A stretch of DNA of 64,000 nucleotides from the NCBI GenBank assembly GCA_039881145.1, contig JAYKKI010000060.1, forward strand, positions 10,502,501 through 10,566,500. The letters are read 5' to 3'. The DNA is from Druceiella hillmani. Taxonomy: Eukaryota; Arthropoda; Insecta; Lepidoptera; Hepialidae. This document shows positions 36,884 to 49,225 of this stretch, piece by piece. Made by a program: the position numbers and the translations under genes. The notes under the pieces were generated by a model. It was not told the DNA's origin. It was given only the letters and a program-made list of their open reading frames with translations, and searched no databases. The stretch's first letter is position 1. Each line of letters starts with the position of its first letter.

Positions 36884-36936
36884 GTTGTTGTTGTTGTTGT
36901 CGTATCTACATGAGATAAAGAAGATCTCGTTTGGAA
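36884..36936 (-). mobile_element. 5'-truncated SINE tail, unit 4
   Basis: Same truncation point as unit 3, so the deletion predates the split of these two copies. Confidence 0.6.
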
Positions 36937-38559
36937 AAAAAACATCGTATTACATGTTTTATGTGCTGAGCTGAGTGGAGAACATTTCGTCTGGATAAAA
37001 TTTAAAAAATTTAAAAATGTGTAGGAAAGGATTTGTACCGTATAATGTGCGAAATATTTTTTGTCTTGAATTTTCCCCTTAAAACTGATGATTTAACTGT
37101 TAGAGGAAAATAGACAATTAAATTATTTATAGCGACTGATGGCGATAGAATTTTTCAATGCTTATGATTTTGGTTAAGTCACCTAATAATAAATATACCA
37201 TATTTTTTCAGATTTTATCAGGTGATCATTCTTGTGACAACGTTGTGGGATAACAATTTTAAAGGATTTTCCCAAAAAATGTTTAAACTAATTCATAAAA
37301 AATCGTCATATGTACTGTTAAATACACTGACGAGCTTCAATAAGTTTTGGTAATTTTTTAACAGACTGCTACAAAGAACTTTAGTTATAAAGAAGAAGAA
37401 TCGTTCAAGGTATTCTAGAGAGTATATTGTACCAGGAAATCGATGACGAGAATCGTTTACCTAGAGTTCCTTAAGGTTTGGATCTATCAATGGGTTCAAG
37501 TTATCTAACTTTTGCAGGAATAAAAAAGTGAGCGCTTTTCATACACTTTTCTTCAAATTTTCTTTCATCTCTGCATATATGTGTGCTTGCGTGCATGTGT
37601 ACGTAGGTACGTAGGTGCATAGATAATTATTGCAGCTATGGGATCCCAAAAATGTAAACCCAAAATTTGTAATATTTATTTATTTTTCTAGTGGCATTCA
37701 TTATATTGGAAAATAAATAACGGCCAGGTTATTGGTCTTCCATTTCTTTATTATCTTTGCGTATTTTATTAAGGTGGCTTATATTAGGGTATTTTTTAAT
37801 ACAATTCTTGAATTTTCCAAAATTGATTTTTATTTATCAAAGGGAATTATGTTAAGCAGATCGGAGTGACAAATGTAATAGAATAGAATTAAATATATCT
37901 AAACGATAATAGGTGATATTATAATTTCATATAAATTAAATATGGCAAAGAACGTAAGACACTACTTAAATTATTGAAATATATTTTGTTCTGAAAAAAT
38001 TGCTTTAACAATTATCTATTACCACTTTTGTTACTGTAAGCTCAAATTTGAGTGTACAATTGAATAATAACGCGATTTTTCTTATTATGGAATCTTCTTC
38101 ACTGATCTAAAACTAACTTTTGAGAAGTAATCTTTATAAATAATCTTTATCCAAATAAAATAAATACACAGTGTGGTACTTCATATTGAAATATTCTAAT
38201 TTCGAAACTACAATTTAATTACAGTAACCTATGCATTAAAACTAAATTATATCCTGCGTCATTTTTGGGGAAAATTGTCAATGAATGTATAAATATCATC
38301 AGTCTTCCTGATTCTGTTCAAAATTCATTCACTTTAAAATAATTTTTGGATTATACAAATATAGAAAAAGAATATATTTATTTATTTGAATTTTTATTAA
38401 GAAGTATTTGGTGGTAACAAATTTCTTTTTACAATTTGGGTTTTTACAGTTGCGTATCACAAAAGAAAAAACCGATTTCTTTTAAGATCACTCACGTATC
38501 GGTCGTCCGTCCGTTGCAACCTTTTTTTTAAATTTAAATATATAATATTTAAATTATTT

Positions 38560-39111
38560 TCATTCATTATTCAAGTATTGAAAAATTATTTCCCCCACCT
38601 TGTTTCCGAAACTACACAACATAAACCTAAGAAAAATGTGAGTATTTAGGAACTCACGTAAAGGTTGTAGGAAAATTATGTCGACGATTCTTGATATCAT
38701 ATTTTTTAGACTATATGCCATACATTTACGCCTATGAAAGTTGTAGTATGCAATAAATTTACGTTTTCCTATATTCATAGTCGATTTTCTTAGAAACCAG
38801 TCGTACGTCTTATTAACTGACATATTTCGCACTAACAGCTTTTTACTAATATTCACATAGGAATTAAAGAGAGGGTTAATAAACGGATTGGAAAATTTGT
38901 TTTTATTAATTATTGCGTCATGTATGAATACTCCATATTTGAAAGGGCTATTTTTTGTAATCTTAAATAGTAAATTTAGACACACATTCCCATCCACATT
39001 TTTGAAATTCCTGAGCCAAAAATCGTGAAAAAACATATTTGTTATTATAAAATCTAAATAGTAGATTATAGGGAAACTATAGCTTTTATCCTTATGAACG
39101 AAAGAGCACAC
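38560..39111 (-). CDS. Hypothetical ORF family M, unit 4 (183 codons, longest)
   Basis: The longest non-repetitive open frame in the window. It starts at a GTG rather than ATG; upstream the frame stays open for about 16 more codons to a TAG with no ATG, so if real it is probably an internal or terminal exon. It is rich in Lys, Asn, Phe and Ile, with FPIIYYLDFIITNMFF near the N terminus (possibly membrane) and a basic middle (RNMSVNKTYDWFLRK). It ends in YLNNE. Copies exist in units 2 and 3 (frameshifted) and 1 (stops). The first codons lie inside the first satellite monomer. I do not recognise the family. Confidence 0.3.
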   Translation of the reverse strand: MCSFVHKDKSYSFPIIYYLDFIITNMFFHDFWLRNFKNVDGNVCLNLLFKITKNSPFKYGVFIHDAIINKNKFSNPFINPLFNSYVNISKKLLVRNMSVNKTYDWFLRKSTMNIGKRKFIAYYNFHRRKCMAYSLKNMISRIVDIIFLQPLREFLNTHIFLRFMLCSFGNKVGEIIFQYLNNE

Positions 39112-39490
39112 GATATGTGTGCGTTGTAAAAAATTAATATATGTAAATAGTTTAATGGAATTACTATGTACCTTTAACTGTCAATCCTTGTGAATAAAAG
39201 AGCACACGATATGTTATCGTTGTAAAAAAATAATATTTATAAATAGTTTATTGGAATTATTATGTACTTTTAACTGTTAATCCTTGTCAACGAAAGAGCA
39301 CTCGATACGTTTGCGTTGTAAAAAATTAATATTTGTAAATAGTTTAATGGAGTTACTATGTACCTTTATCTGTTAATCCTTGTTTAACCTTGTGAACAAA
39401 AGAGAACACGATATGTGTGCGTTGTAAAAAAATAATATTTGTAAATAGTTTAACGGAATTAATGTGTACCTTTAACTGTTTATAAGTGCC
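39096..39490 (+). repeat. Satellite, 4 monomers, unit 4
   Basis: Starts at 39096, 39192, 39288 and 39394, with spacings 96, 96 and 106. Confidence 0.9.
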
Positions 39491-39544
39491 TAAATTCTAA
39501 CGAAACCGTCGTAATCCGAGTTCTACTCGAGTTTAACAGGTTTC

Positions 39545-39839
39545 ATTATCTTCCTCTTTTTCTCTCCTATACCTTCGTCTTTGTGTACTAATATGTCATT
39601 AGCCAAATGGGTTTTACTAAATTGGCGTTTTTGAACCAAAGCGTTTTTTTGTGCGTGGAACATATTGCCGACAAAGGGTTCGGTCAACGTATTGTGACTA
39701 ACTAATGGTCGGTCGTGGATGAAAGACGGTTTACGGAGAGAAGCTTGAAAATATAATTGCGTTTTTTAAAATGTTCGTAAATCTTATGTAGTTAAGGATT
39801 GTTTTCTTTTAATTTATTTTTAACACGGACATATATTTA
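39545..39839 (+). repeat. Large inverted repeat, left arm, unit 4
   Basis: Partner of 42444-42758; nearly identical to the unit 3 left arm. Confidence 0.8.
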
Positions 39840-40535
39840 AAGTAAAAAGCATATTTAGGGTCTTCATACTGTTATACTCTTGTTCCATAATTACATTATA
39901 CGACTTCACTAGAAATTTAAATTGTAAGTCTTTTTAAATACATTGCATCTTAGATGAAATAAATTTGTATAAATAAAATTGCGGTCAAACTTTAAAAGGA
40001 TCCTAATTATCGAAATATGTCAAGTATCGAAATATGTAAAGAAGAACCTGTCTTTTGTGTCCATTTCCATTTAAATAAAAGTTTGTTATAATATATTTTC
40101 CTTGAGAATATATTATAACAAACACAAAAAATGCTATAAAACAGTAATAATAACGAACAGACAGAAAATTTTTGGGATACGAAGTCACCAATTTATTAGC
40201 AGATTATTTTGTAAAAACAAGCTTTGTTTTCATTCACTCGTGTGACAAAGTCATGGATGAGAAAGTTACTAAATTAATAAAAACTTAAAAAAAATATTAA
40301 AATATTGAAGAAAATATACAGACAACCTATGATCACAAAGGCTGTAAGGTAAAAGTGTGAGCTATATAGTTTATGGAACCATGAGTCGGTAGCACGGAAC
40401 AGAAAAAGATTAAAGTTGAAAAGCATATTTCAATATGAAAAAGTTATGTTTATTATATTCGAAGAACAAATTCTTACCGCGTGCACCTTCTAGTCGCACA
40501 TGACACATGCCTATATCTATGTAACTCGCATGTCC

Positions 40536-40640
40536 TATACACACACGCACACACATACACGCGCACTCACACACACACACATACATACACGGACGCGTAC
40601 GGGTACGCACACGCAAGCACACACGCGCGCGTGTGCGCTA
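40536..40640. repeat. CA tract, unit 4 (shortened)
   Basis: The GT half seen in units 2 and 3 and about 400 bp after it are missing; the tract joins directly to the GC-richer patch at about 40645. Confidence 0.9.
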
Positions 40641-40969
40641 GCCTACTACTAAGCGTGAGTTCGGACGAGGTGTCGAAGGCTTCGCATCGCATTACCCCAC
40701 CCCAGCGGGTAAGGCTTCAGTAAAAATTAAATTACACGTAGCATCGTTAGAATTTATAGTAACAAAAATTTAACTTTTTTTTATTTATATGACATATGGC
40801 GGACTGATTGCTTCATGAGCAATCTCTTCCAGTCAACCATAACAATTTGTATTGAAGTTTAGTTGGTAGACTGTAAGAGATTTTATAATGAAAATTCTTA
40901 ATAGCACATAAGACAAAAAAAATACAAAAGTAAATTAAAAAATAAAACAAAATATTGACATGATTTGGG

Positions 40970-41160
40970 ATGGGAAAGACAGGAAAGGACGAGGACACAA
41001 AGGAAAAGGTTTCAGGAGATGCAGGACTTTTTCACTCGATCTTTGAAAATATTTATAGACGTGATTTTCCTGATGTCAGGATCCAGGTGATGATATATTC
41101 ATTTATTATTCACAAAAGGATATGTAAGAAATAATTTTTAATAACTAGCATAAAAAAAAT

Positions 41161-41197
<37 letters not shown>

Positions 41198-41238
41198 CAA
41201 CTATTTACGAGAACCCTGTGAGTGGAAAATTGAAATAA
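40970..41238 (+). pseudogene. Mini-ORF, unit 4, first splice acceptor lost
   Basis: Exon 1 (40970-41086) is open and its donor is intact, but the acceptor caacag/tttaag of units 2 and 3 reads caactatttacg here, near 41197-41212, so no AG remains at that site. If the spliced gene is real in units 2 and 3, this copy is broken. Confidence 0.3.
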
Positions 41239-41776
41239 TGATTTAGGCAAAGTTAAAAAAATCTTTAAAATTTTGCTTTCAGCCTGGTTAAAGAAAATTA
41301 AATGGATGTAAAAAATGCTGGTTATTTTCTTTTTATATAATTCGGAAAATTTTTGACTTTCGATCAGGAATCTAAAAACAAGTATTAATGATAAATATTT
41401 GTAACAAGGAAACGCTATAATAGATTTCAACTACTATTAAGAGTGAATATTTTATTATGAAAATAAATCAAATTACTTCAAAATACGTAGATAAAAAACA
41501 TTATTTTATAGCTTACCATACGCCGTCTTGACGCTGGGCGCGCATTTGGAATGAAATAATTACTCTTGTACTCTTTCCTAATACATAGATTAAAAAATGA
41601 GTTTTTATAATTTAATTTTTGAGCAGATAAAAATACGAGATACTTAATATTCTGACTTCAAATTTCTATACCATTATCTAGAATAGTTAATATGTGTTTA
41701 TCAAACTTACGTCTACATTCCTTCATGAAAAATACAACTAAAACTTTTTTTTTATGGTTCGCAGTACTTATGCAGA

Positions 41777-41986
41777 GTGAAAATATATTCGACTGAGAGA
41801 AAGTACATCGTCTCTCGTGTATTTGTACCAAAAGTACATTTCATTATCATCTCTCAGACACGTATTATCAAGAACAAAGTGTCATATATCATTAGTATCG
41901 ACTTATTTCAAGTGCTTACAGCTATAAAATATGGAATAATTCACTGCATGAATAAAAGTGAAAAAAAAAGTTATTTTGAATTTTGA
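41777..41986 (+). pseudogene. Diverged second copy of small ORF family A, unit 4
   Basis: Equivalent of 20596-20805, nearly identical in sequence. Confidence 0.25.
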
Positions 41987-42443
41987 GGTGTCTATATCGA
42001 TACAAAAAAGGCAAAATTAAAAAGAATTGCTGCTTATAAAGTGTTTATTTCCATAATAGCATATATGAATATCGGCATATGATGTTTTAATTTCATTTTG
42101 AAACTGAATATAATTTTTTTTTCACGTAACTTGAAGTGACGTAATATTATGAAGAGAACTTAGCTGAAAATAATTTTTTTGCAAAATCCTTTATATTTTG
42201 ATAAAATATATACGCAGTATATCTAGTTTTACAAATTGAAGCTTACCTAGAACACTAGGTGTAAGAAACTGTTTTGCAAAAAAGAAAAATTATTGTGAAA
42301 CAATTATTTTAAAAAAAATATTTCATTTCATTAAATTACATTAATGATGACATTAATATAAAGAAAATTGAACTGAGAAATTAGCAAGCACTCGGAATTT
42401 GGGAAAATCATAATTCCGAAAAAGCTTACCTCTATTTTAATTT

Positions 42444-42758
42444 CAAATATATGTCCGTGTTAAAAAATTAAAAATAGTATCTCCAACTGACTCACAAATT
42501 ACGACCATTTTTACAAGCGCAATTATATTTTAACGCTCTGTCCGCAAAACGATCGTTCATCCACGACCGGCGTTAATTATTCGCAAGCCGTTGACCGAAT
42601 CTTTCTTCGGCCATTTGTCACGCACACAAACGCTTTGTGTCAAAAAACGCCAACTTCACAAAGTCATTTGTCAAGTAAATTATGAATACAGAAAGGTGAA
42701 GTTATCAGAGCGAAAAAAAAGAGAAAGACAAAAATACACGATTTTAAAGAAGGGTAAT
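42444..42758 (-). repeat. Large inverted repeat, right arm, unit 4
   Basis: Partner of 39545-39839. An open frame of 64 codons (42591-42785, plus strand) runs across it; the corresponding frame in the unit 1 right arm is also open. Confidence 0.8.
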
Positions 42759-43772
42759 GTGATGAAGAAAAGTTCATTTTCCTGATTACCAATGTAAATA
42801 AATTCATCGAATACTCACTCGCAGCGCGGAGGGCAAACAATTTTCCTGGAAATACGAAACCGTGTTTTACTCATTCATTCCTATTTTCATGTTTTTTTAG
42901 TAGATGGGGATGGCGGGGCGCATTGTAGTAGGATTAAACGAATATATGCACGCTTAATTTAGTAATTGTACTTCAAATCAACATCACCAGTTATAAATGA
43001 TCACAAATTCCGTCTAATTTTTCTTTAAAAAAATATTTTTGTAGGGAAAAAAGTATTTAAATTCAATAAGAGTTTATTTTTCCTTACTAATATCATTCAT
43101 AGATTTATTTTATATTATGAAAGCCTTTGATACAGAATTGGGACGACTTATTATATTTATAAATTCATCTTTAAGAGCTTCTTAGAAACCACAAAGATGA
43201 ACTTGAACGGTTATTTTAATTCAAGGTTCGTTGTTATTAAAACAGTGTTTAAAAATTCAATTCATTATTAATGACAATTAAATTACTTTGAGAGGAAAAA
43301 TTTAAATATTACAATAGACATTTATTAGTATCTACGGAAAATTCATATAAATCAAAACAAAGATCTTAGTTATAAAATGGCTTTGCATAGCTGATTATAC
43401 TTGAGGAAAATTTTATTTTATTGACTGCAATGTATTGACTGCAATTAGATAAAGACGTATCCATCCGGGTACAAATTCTGAGCTTTCGAGATAAAAATAA
43501 AAATATATCAGATTCATGTTACAACCTCTTATATAGCAACACAATTTTAGGAAAAAATAAGTCGCCTGATATTAAAATATGAGAATTTGTATTAAATATT
43601 TCCTATAAAAAGATAAAACATATTCTTAACTGTCCAATAATGACAGCCGAAACTAGATTCCATTCAAACGCATATTTATCTTAGCCTCACCTTTCCCTAA
43701 CCCGTATTACACTTAATACTTTCCTTTCCACGGGTCATATCACTTACGCCAAGTGAAAATATATTCAGCAAA

Positions 43773-43991
43773 GTGAAAGTAATTCGTGTCTTGAGTGTTT
43801 GTACTAAAAGTATACTTAATTTCCATCTGTCAAAGAATTATTGCCCGGAAAATGTGTATCATATTTTAGGTAAATGCTATATTTCCTTGGAGGTAAAACA
43901 TGTTTATTTTTACATAGTATTAAGTGCGCCAATGAACCCAATTTGCGACAAAATGGAAAATGGAGATGATTCCTTAGTGAATTGTCATTGA
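43773..43991 (+). CDS. Hypothetical small ORF family A, unit 5 (72 aa)
   Basis: Counterpart of 21898-22143 starting at a later ATG, with the same HLSKNYCPENVYHILGK segment and end. Unproven. Confidence 0.22.
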   Translation: MKVIRVLSVCTKSILNFHLSKNYCPENVYHILGKCYISLEVKHVYFYIVLSAPMNPICDKMENGDDSLVNCH

Positions 43992-46341
43992 CATTTAAAG
44001 TATAAATATAGAACTTAATAGCAAATTATCTGAAAATTAATAAAAGTTACTATCTAAGTGTATTAAAAGCATTTACACGTAGTTACGTAAATATCTAGTT
44101 AATAGTATTATTATATCTAGTTAATAATATTTCACCTTGTTAAATACGTTTAATATTCCCTAGCCTAAATCAAGCAATGTTTAAATTACTTTTAGGGTTG
44201 GTAAAATGTCCAACTACATTTAAATCTATACAGTTATATTCAAAATGAACACGTACTTTGCATCAGAAAAAAAAAGTTCAAAGTTCTTATAATACGCTAT
44301 TACCTAAAACCTTTTTATATTATTCGGATAGCTAAAAATTCTCAGTACAAAATGATTAAAATTGTGGACCTGTAACACAGGGGCAAAACGGATGGATGGA
44401 TGAAAGTAACGTAAAGGAATTCTTTATTTTATTAAGAATTTACTCAAAAGATAATTTCTCCAACCCAGAGGAATTCTCTATTTTATTATGTGGTAAAAAA
44501 GCAAACAAACAGGGTCTTCGACACAGTTCAATAACAACTTATCCTAGTTAATTACACGTATTGAAAATCTTTACTCCTAGCTGCAACATTTTTTCCATTG
44601 GTTCATTTCAAATACAACAGCAAAATGTACGTTTTCTGTGTGTTACTAGAAATTATTAAGGCGAAAGGCACGTTTATAACGATTGTACTGTGGGCGTGAA
44701 TTCATTAAGCAGGTCGTCGTTTGTCACGCACCTTTGCATTTGGTCGTACGTTTATCTTTTCTGTACTCATAGTCAGAAAAGCATACGGATATGCATAAAA
44801 TGCTTGTCAAAATAAACGAGCCCTTTTATTATTTATAGAAATTACGGTCGATATTGTGATGGATTACTGAAAATATATTTGCTTCTCTCTGTTATAAAAT
44901 TGGAAATTAAATTAATTACCGACCACTTAATGAAAATGAATGTAATGAATGTAATTGAATGTATGCTAATTTTTGACGGTGGTATGATTATTATTATATA
45001 GAATAATTTGTTTTCTCAAATTTTTGACTACTGAAAAGTGAATTCCGGGAAATATTTTTATATTGTTATATTTTGTAAATTAAGGAAACTTTTTGTTAAC
45101 TTCGTCGGTCAGAACTAATTTGCATATATGTAATTCGTAACGCTTGTCTAGTCATTTGTTTCTTCAGTATCTTTAAATTAAATGAAGTAATTTTTAATAC
45201 TACTTCACGCCATAATTACTTCGAAGTATTTTACAAATAATTTTAATATAAAACTATTACGTAGCTCGTGAATTAAAATGACAACCAAAATTTGGAATGC
45301 AATGAGCGGTTCGCAAATAAAATATATGCGGATAAACATGGTATGATATCAAAAGGATATTTACATCATTGTAACGTATTGACAATATGGTTAAATATTG
45401 CTAAAACATTTTGCAATTAAAGGCTCTTATATAATTTTAGGAAAAGTGATTTAACAAGGAAACAAAGGCACACTCATATCACAGATTACAAATGTTCACA
45501 ATTAAGCAAGCCTGTTTTTTTTCAGTCATAAAAAAGTTTAATTGTTTTATTTAATTAAGCAATGAAGCATATAAGATCGGACACGAGACCAGTAACTTGG
45601 GAACCAGGGAATTTGGCACTTACGTTTTTGCTCTTCTTATATAGTGTACTTTGTTTACTTTCGCTAAGCAAAGATCAAATCTCTATATTCTGTATAAAAT
45701 TACACTTTAAATTGCTTAACATATATGCTTGACAAAAGAGGGAGGCCGAAATCGAATACGCGAAAAGTACATCGATAAATAACAAAATACTGTATATATT
45801 TTCAATAACTTTTCTTATTGGTGTTTGTATGAATTTTAATATTAGATATATTTGTATGCAATTCAATTGTATTATGTGGAGTTTATACGTTACAGTGTAC
45901 CAAAATTTTCCTATTTACGTAATGTTTTCAAATTCATTTTTCGATTCATGAAACGTAAACACGTCAAAAAATTGTGAAATTTGTACTTTTATCAAAATTT
46001 TGAAAGTATTAATTTAGCATCCAGGTGAAAATCAACGAAAATAAGGGTGGAAAGGTGTCCTCAAAAGAAATTATAATGGAAAAACAAGAAACATATCGGA
46101 GTCTGTGTGTAGGATAAGTTTAGTTATGTGCATAGGAAGTGCACTTCAAAAGTTTCTAAAATCTGAAGGGAGCAGATTGATTTCGGACTGTTTTCTTCAC
46201 ATTGCTTAGGAGATTAATTAAAATGTCTCCATTGTGATCCTCAGGTCAGAAATCGGTTTCACCATTAAATTATGCCTATGAAATTCGACGCCTACGTCCA
46301 ACAAACGTAAGGGAAAAGGAATTATATGAGAACTGAACAAA

Positions 46342-46530
46342 TTGCAGGATATTCGTATCAGATTAAAAATAGTACCTATTGTTTTTAGTTATAATAGGGA
46401 ACGTACTTTTGGAGGTAGAGGTAAAAATTATAATGTGTGCTTTTTAGTTATTGATGAATCACAGTTATTTTATTATTATCAAGAGGACGTTCATTCAACC
46501 CTTGTCAAAAAAGTAATGTCTTTTAATTAA
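46342..46530 (+). pseudogene. Small ORF family E, unit 5 (C-terminal part open)
   Basis: Open from after an upstream in-frame TGA to TAA, containing FSYNRERTFGGRGK and ending KKVMSFN. The N-terminal part present in units 3 and 4 is disrupted by one inserted base near 46286 and by tta changed to tga near 46327. The frame's ATG does not correspond to that of the other copies. Confidence 0.3.
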
Positions 46531-46860
46531 AGGACCAAATTAACTAAATTTAGATTTAAAACTAAATGCTATTTTGACGAAACTTCCATCTGTCTTCACT
46601 TCAAGCTACTCGTTTACATCCAAGATAAGAAAAACACATGAAGAACAATAATCTGTAAAATTAATATATTATAAAATTGATCGTTTGTGCTTATATTCCA
46701 CTGCGCAACCAAAACTACATATCGCAGATAGTGGTAGCGCGTTGATAACTATAAAGAAGTGGAAGATATGGGGTTGAAAGTAGTCGACCTCAAAAATGTG
46801 TGACTTTCAATGGGAAAATTCCAATTTTTTTTCTAGAAAGTTCTAAAAATTTGAAGAAAT

Positions 46861-47010
<150 letters not shown>

Positions 47011-47432
47011 GCTGTCCCGTAAGGAGTGGATCAATGAAATGTCGGTGATAAAGGACGTCATTACACATATGAAATAATAAATTTTATTATCCTTGGCCTA
47101 ATAGTTTTAGAGATATGACTTTTTGAATTTTCTTTTAATTTTTGTTACTGCACATGAAAAAAAAATTATTAGGTGTTATTACTATTTCCCCTTTTTTATT
47201 GTCCAAGATCTTTAAAAGATCATTCGCCTTCCTAATTCAAATGTAATTAATTCGTTATTACTGGCGACATAAAATTTAACACTGAAGCATATGCATTTTT
47301 TAAATCACAAAACGTGAAAACTTATTTTTGAAAATGCTAGTGTAAAAAAATGTATGGCAATCTTGTGGAACTTCATTTAAAAAACATATACAATTCACAC
47401 AGATTCAAAAAGGGTATAATTTTCTAGTACTT

Positions 47433-47440
47433 AGTCATTT
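47433..47440. repeat. Left SINE target-site duplication
   Basis: agtcattt, repeated at 47619-47626. Confidence 0.6.
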
Positions 47441-47618
47441 ATTGTTGTTGTTGTTGTCATGTCCACATGAGATAAAGAAGATCTCGTTTGGAAAAATGGT
47501 TTGCAGAGTGTCGAAAAGTTGGATTTCTTCCAGTCCCGCTTGATAAGCAGCGTCAAAACAAACCCAGGTTTTCACGGTGCATGTCTTGTGCTCAACCCAT
47601 CACACCACGGTGACGACA
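47441..47618 (-). mobile_element. tRNA-derived SINE, full length
   Basis: On the minus strand it begins with a tRNA-like head: an A-box-like TGGTGTGATGGGTTGAGC, then a degraded B box near GGGTTTGTTTTGAC. A unique body follows, then a (CAA)n 3' tail at 47441-47458. It is flanked by 8-bp direct repeats. The 178-bp size and structure fit a SINE; the family is not identified. Confidence 0.6.
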
Positions 47619-47626
47619 AGTCATTT
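47619..47626. repeat. Right SINE target-site duplication
   Basis: agtcattt, copy of 47433-47440. Confidence 0.6.
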
Positions 47627-47738
47627 CTAATATGTATTTTATTCGTAAACCCATACCATTAATCATTTTTTCGTTCACGGTAAAATAAAACAAGTGAAGT
47701 ATTTATGACCGTACCGCATTTATTATCTTTTTTTTATT

Positions 47739-47779
47739 ACAGTAAATACTAAAGATAAGGCATCTTTAGTATTTACTGT
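47739..47779. repeat. 18-bp perfect hairpin
   Basis: acagtaaatactaaagat at 47739-47756 pairs perfectly with 47762-47779 around aaggc. It lies just past the transposase C terminus. Confidence 0.85.
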
Positions 47780-48807
47780 CCCTAGCTCCTATGTATAACA
47801 AGCATCTTTTCATAATTTTTTTCTTTAACTTCGTAAAGTCCTTTCGTGGTTTTTTACCATTTCACACACATGGTGCAATGTTGGTCTTAATTGTTGTTCA
47901 TTGTCGTTAGTCTCATAGACCGTTTCCTTGAAATATCACCATAGAAAGTAATTCAATGGATTGAGGTCTGGCAAACGTGGAGGCCTTTTAATTGTACCGC
48001 CACGTCCTATCCATCGATTTGGGTAACTTGTATTTAAGTATTCAGTTACTTGTTTCGAAAAGTTGGCCGGTACACCATCGTGTTGTAACTACATCCTGTC
48101 AGGATATGTCACGTAAATTTTGTGTTATTTCATTAAACAATTTCCACGTTCGTCTCTTAAAAACCGTAGATAACGAATTCCATTAAGCCTCGTTAGGAGC
48201 TCAAATGAACCGATAATTTTGCCATTCAGCCCAAAAATTGAATGCGAATTTATGTTGAAATTTACCTTGCCTTACTATACGCGGATTCTCGATGACCCAT
48301 TGCTGCAAATTTTGCATATTAAATACTTCCATTCTTTTAGAACATGATTCATCCCTACATAAGATTTAACTAAAAAAAGCGGATCTTGTATGCATCGATG
48401 CAGCATCTCCCGACAGAAATCTATTCGTCGTTGATAGTCAGCCGGTAGCTGTACTTTCACTCGTTGTACATGGTACGAATACAATTTACTTTTTCTTAAA
48501 ATGCAGTGTGCTGTATTTCTTGATACAACAGTATGTCGAGAAATCCGCCGAACCCTGGTACAAGGAGCTTTTTCCACTTCGGCCAGCACTTGACGCTCAT
48601 TTACATTTCTAGGTCTCCCTTTAGGAACTACATTTCCAGGACTTCGACCCTCTAAATATGCGTTATTTAAACGAAGAAATATTTTGTGACCAGGATAGTT
48701 TTCGGGTTAGTGTAGCGCTCGCAATACGTACATACGGCTTCCCGAGTGATCCCATCACATAGCCCGTAAATGAAATACATTTCTGCATATTCACGAGCAG
48801 TGTAGGT
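47770..48807 (-). pseudogene. Mariner-like transposase pseudogene
   Basis: Broken DDE transposase. In order on the minus strand: an N-terminal TAREYAEMYFIYGLCDG (near 48800-48750); a frameshift near 48695; a region with GRSPGNVVPKGRPRNVNERQ; a helix-turn-helix part with RRISRHTVVSRNTAHCILRK (near 48540); a frameshift near 48370; catalytic Asp 1 in RDES (48351-48353); the segment WVIENPRIVRQGKFQHKF; Asp 2 in LQHDGVPANF (48077-48079); and Asp 3 in LPDLNPLNYFLW (47966-47968), with 36 residues between Asp 2 and Asp 3. A TGA follows FLW, then FKETVYETND. The family is known from insects and other invertebrates. All three catalytic Asp codons survive, but the frame is broken at least three times, so it is inactive. 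Confidence 0.88.
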
Positions 48808-49110
48808 CTGATATATTTTGCAATGCAGTCGGTCAAACAATATCCAAGTCACAAACACAAACGAGGTCCAATACAAGCGTCGGCCAACAAATAAAAACAG
48901 TGGTGGGGAAAAAACAGCTAAAAACACGTTATTAGCTCCGAGCGATAAGCAAGTCACTAAAGAAGCAAAATTGTTGAGTAGGAAAGAAAAATATTTATAT
49001 GGAAAGAAAAATATTTATATGGAAAGGAAAGATATTTATATATATGTATATACATATATATCATATAAAAATGGATCTGGTTTTTATGTAATTTATAAAA
49101 GAGAAGGCAT

Positions 49111-49225
49111 AGACACACACACATACATGCGCGCACCTGCTGCGCAAACATACGCACACATGCATACACACACACACACACACACGCACAGACGCACACG
49201 CACACATGCACGCGTGCACATGTAT
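49111..49225. repeat. CA-rich tract
   Basis: Alternating CA/CG repeats beyond the transposase. The flanks do not match the CA tracts of units 2-4. Preceded by a short triplicated atttatatggaaag motif (48990-49040). Confidence 0.9.

Noticed and set aside
47992..48186. Plus-strand ORF of 64 codons
   Set aside because: Antisense to the transposase catalytic region.
48810..49080. Second mariner terminal repeat
   Set aside because: No inverted match to gggctgtcccgtaaggag was found; the TA-rich text near 49045 is not sufficient.
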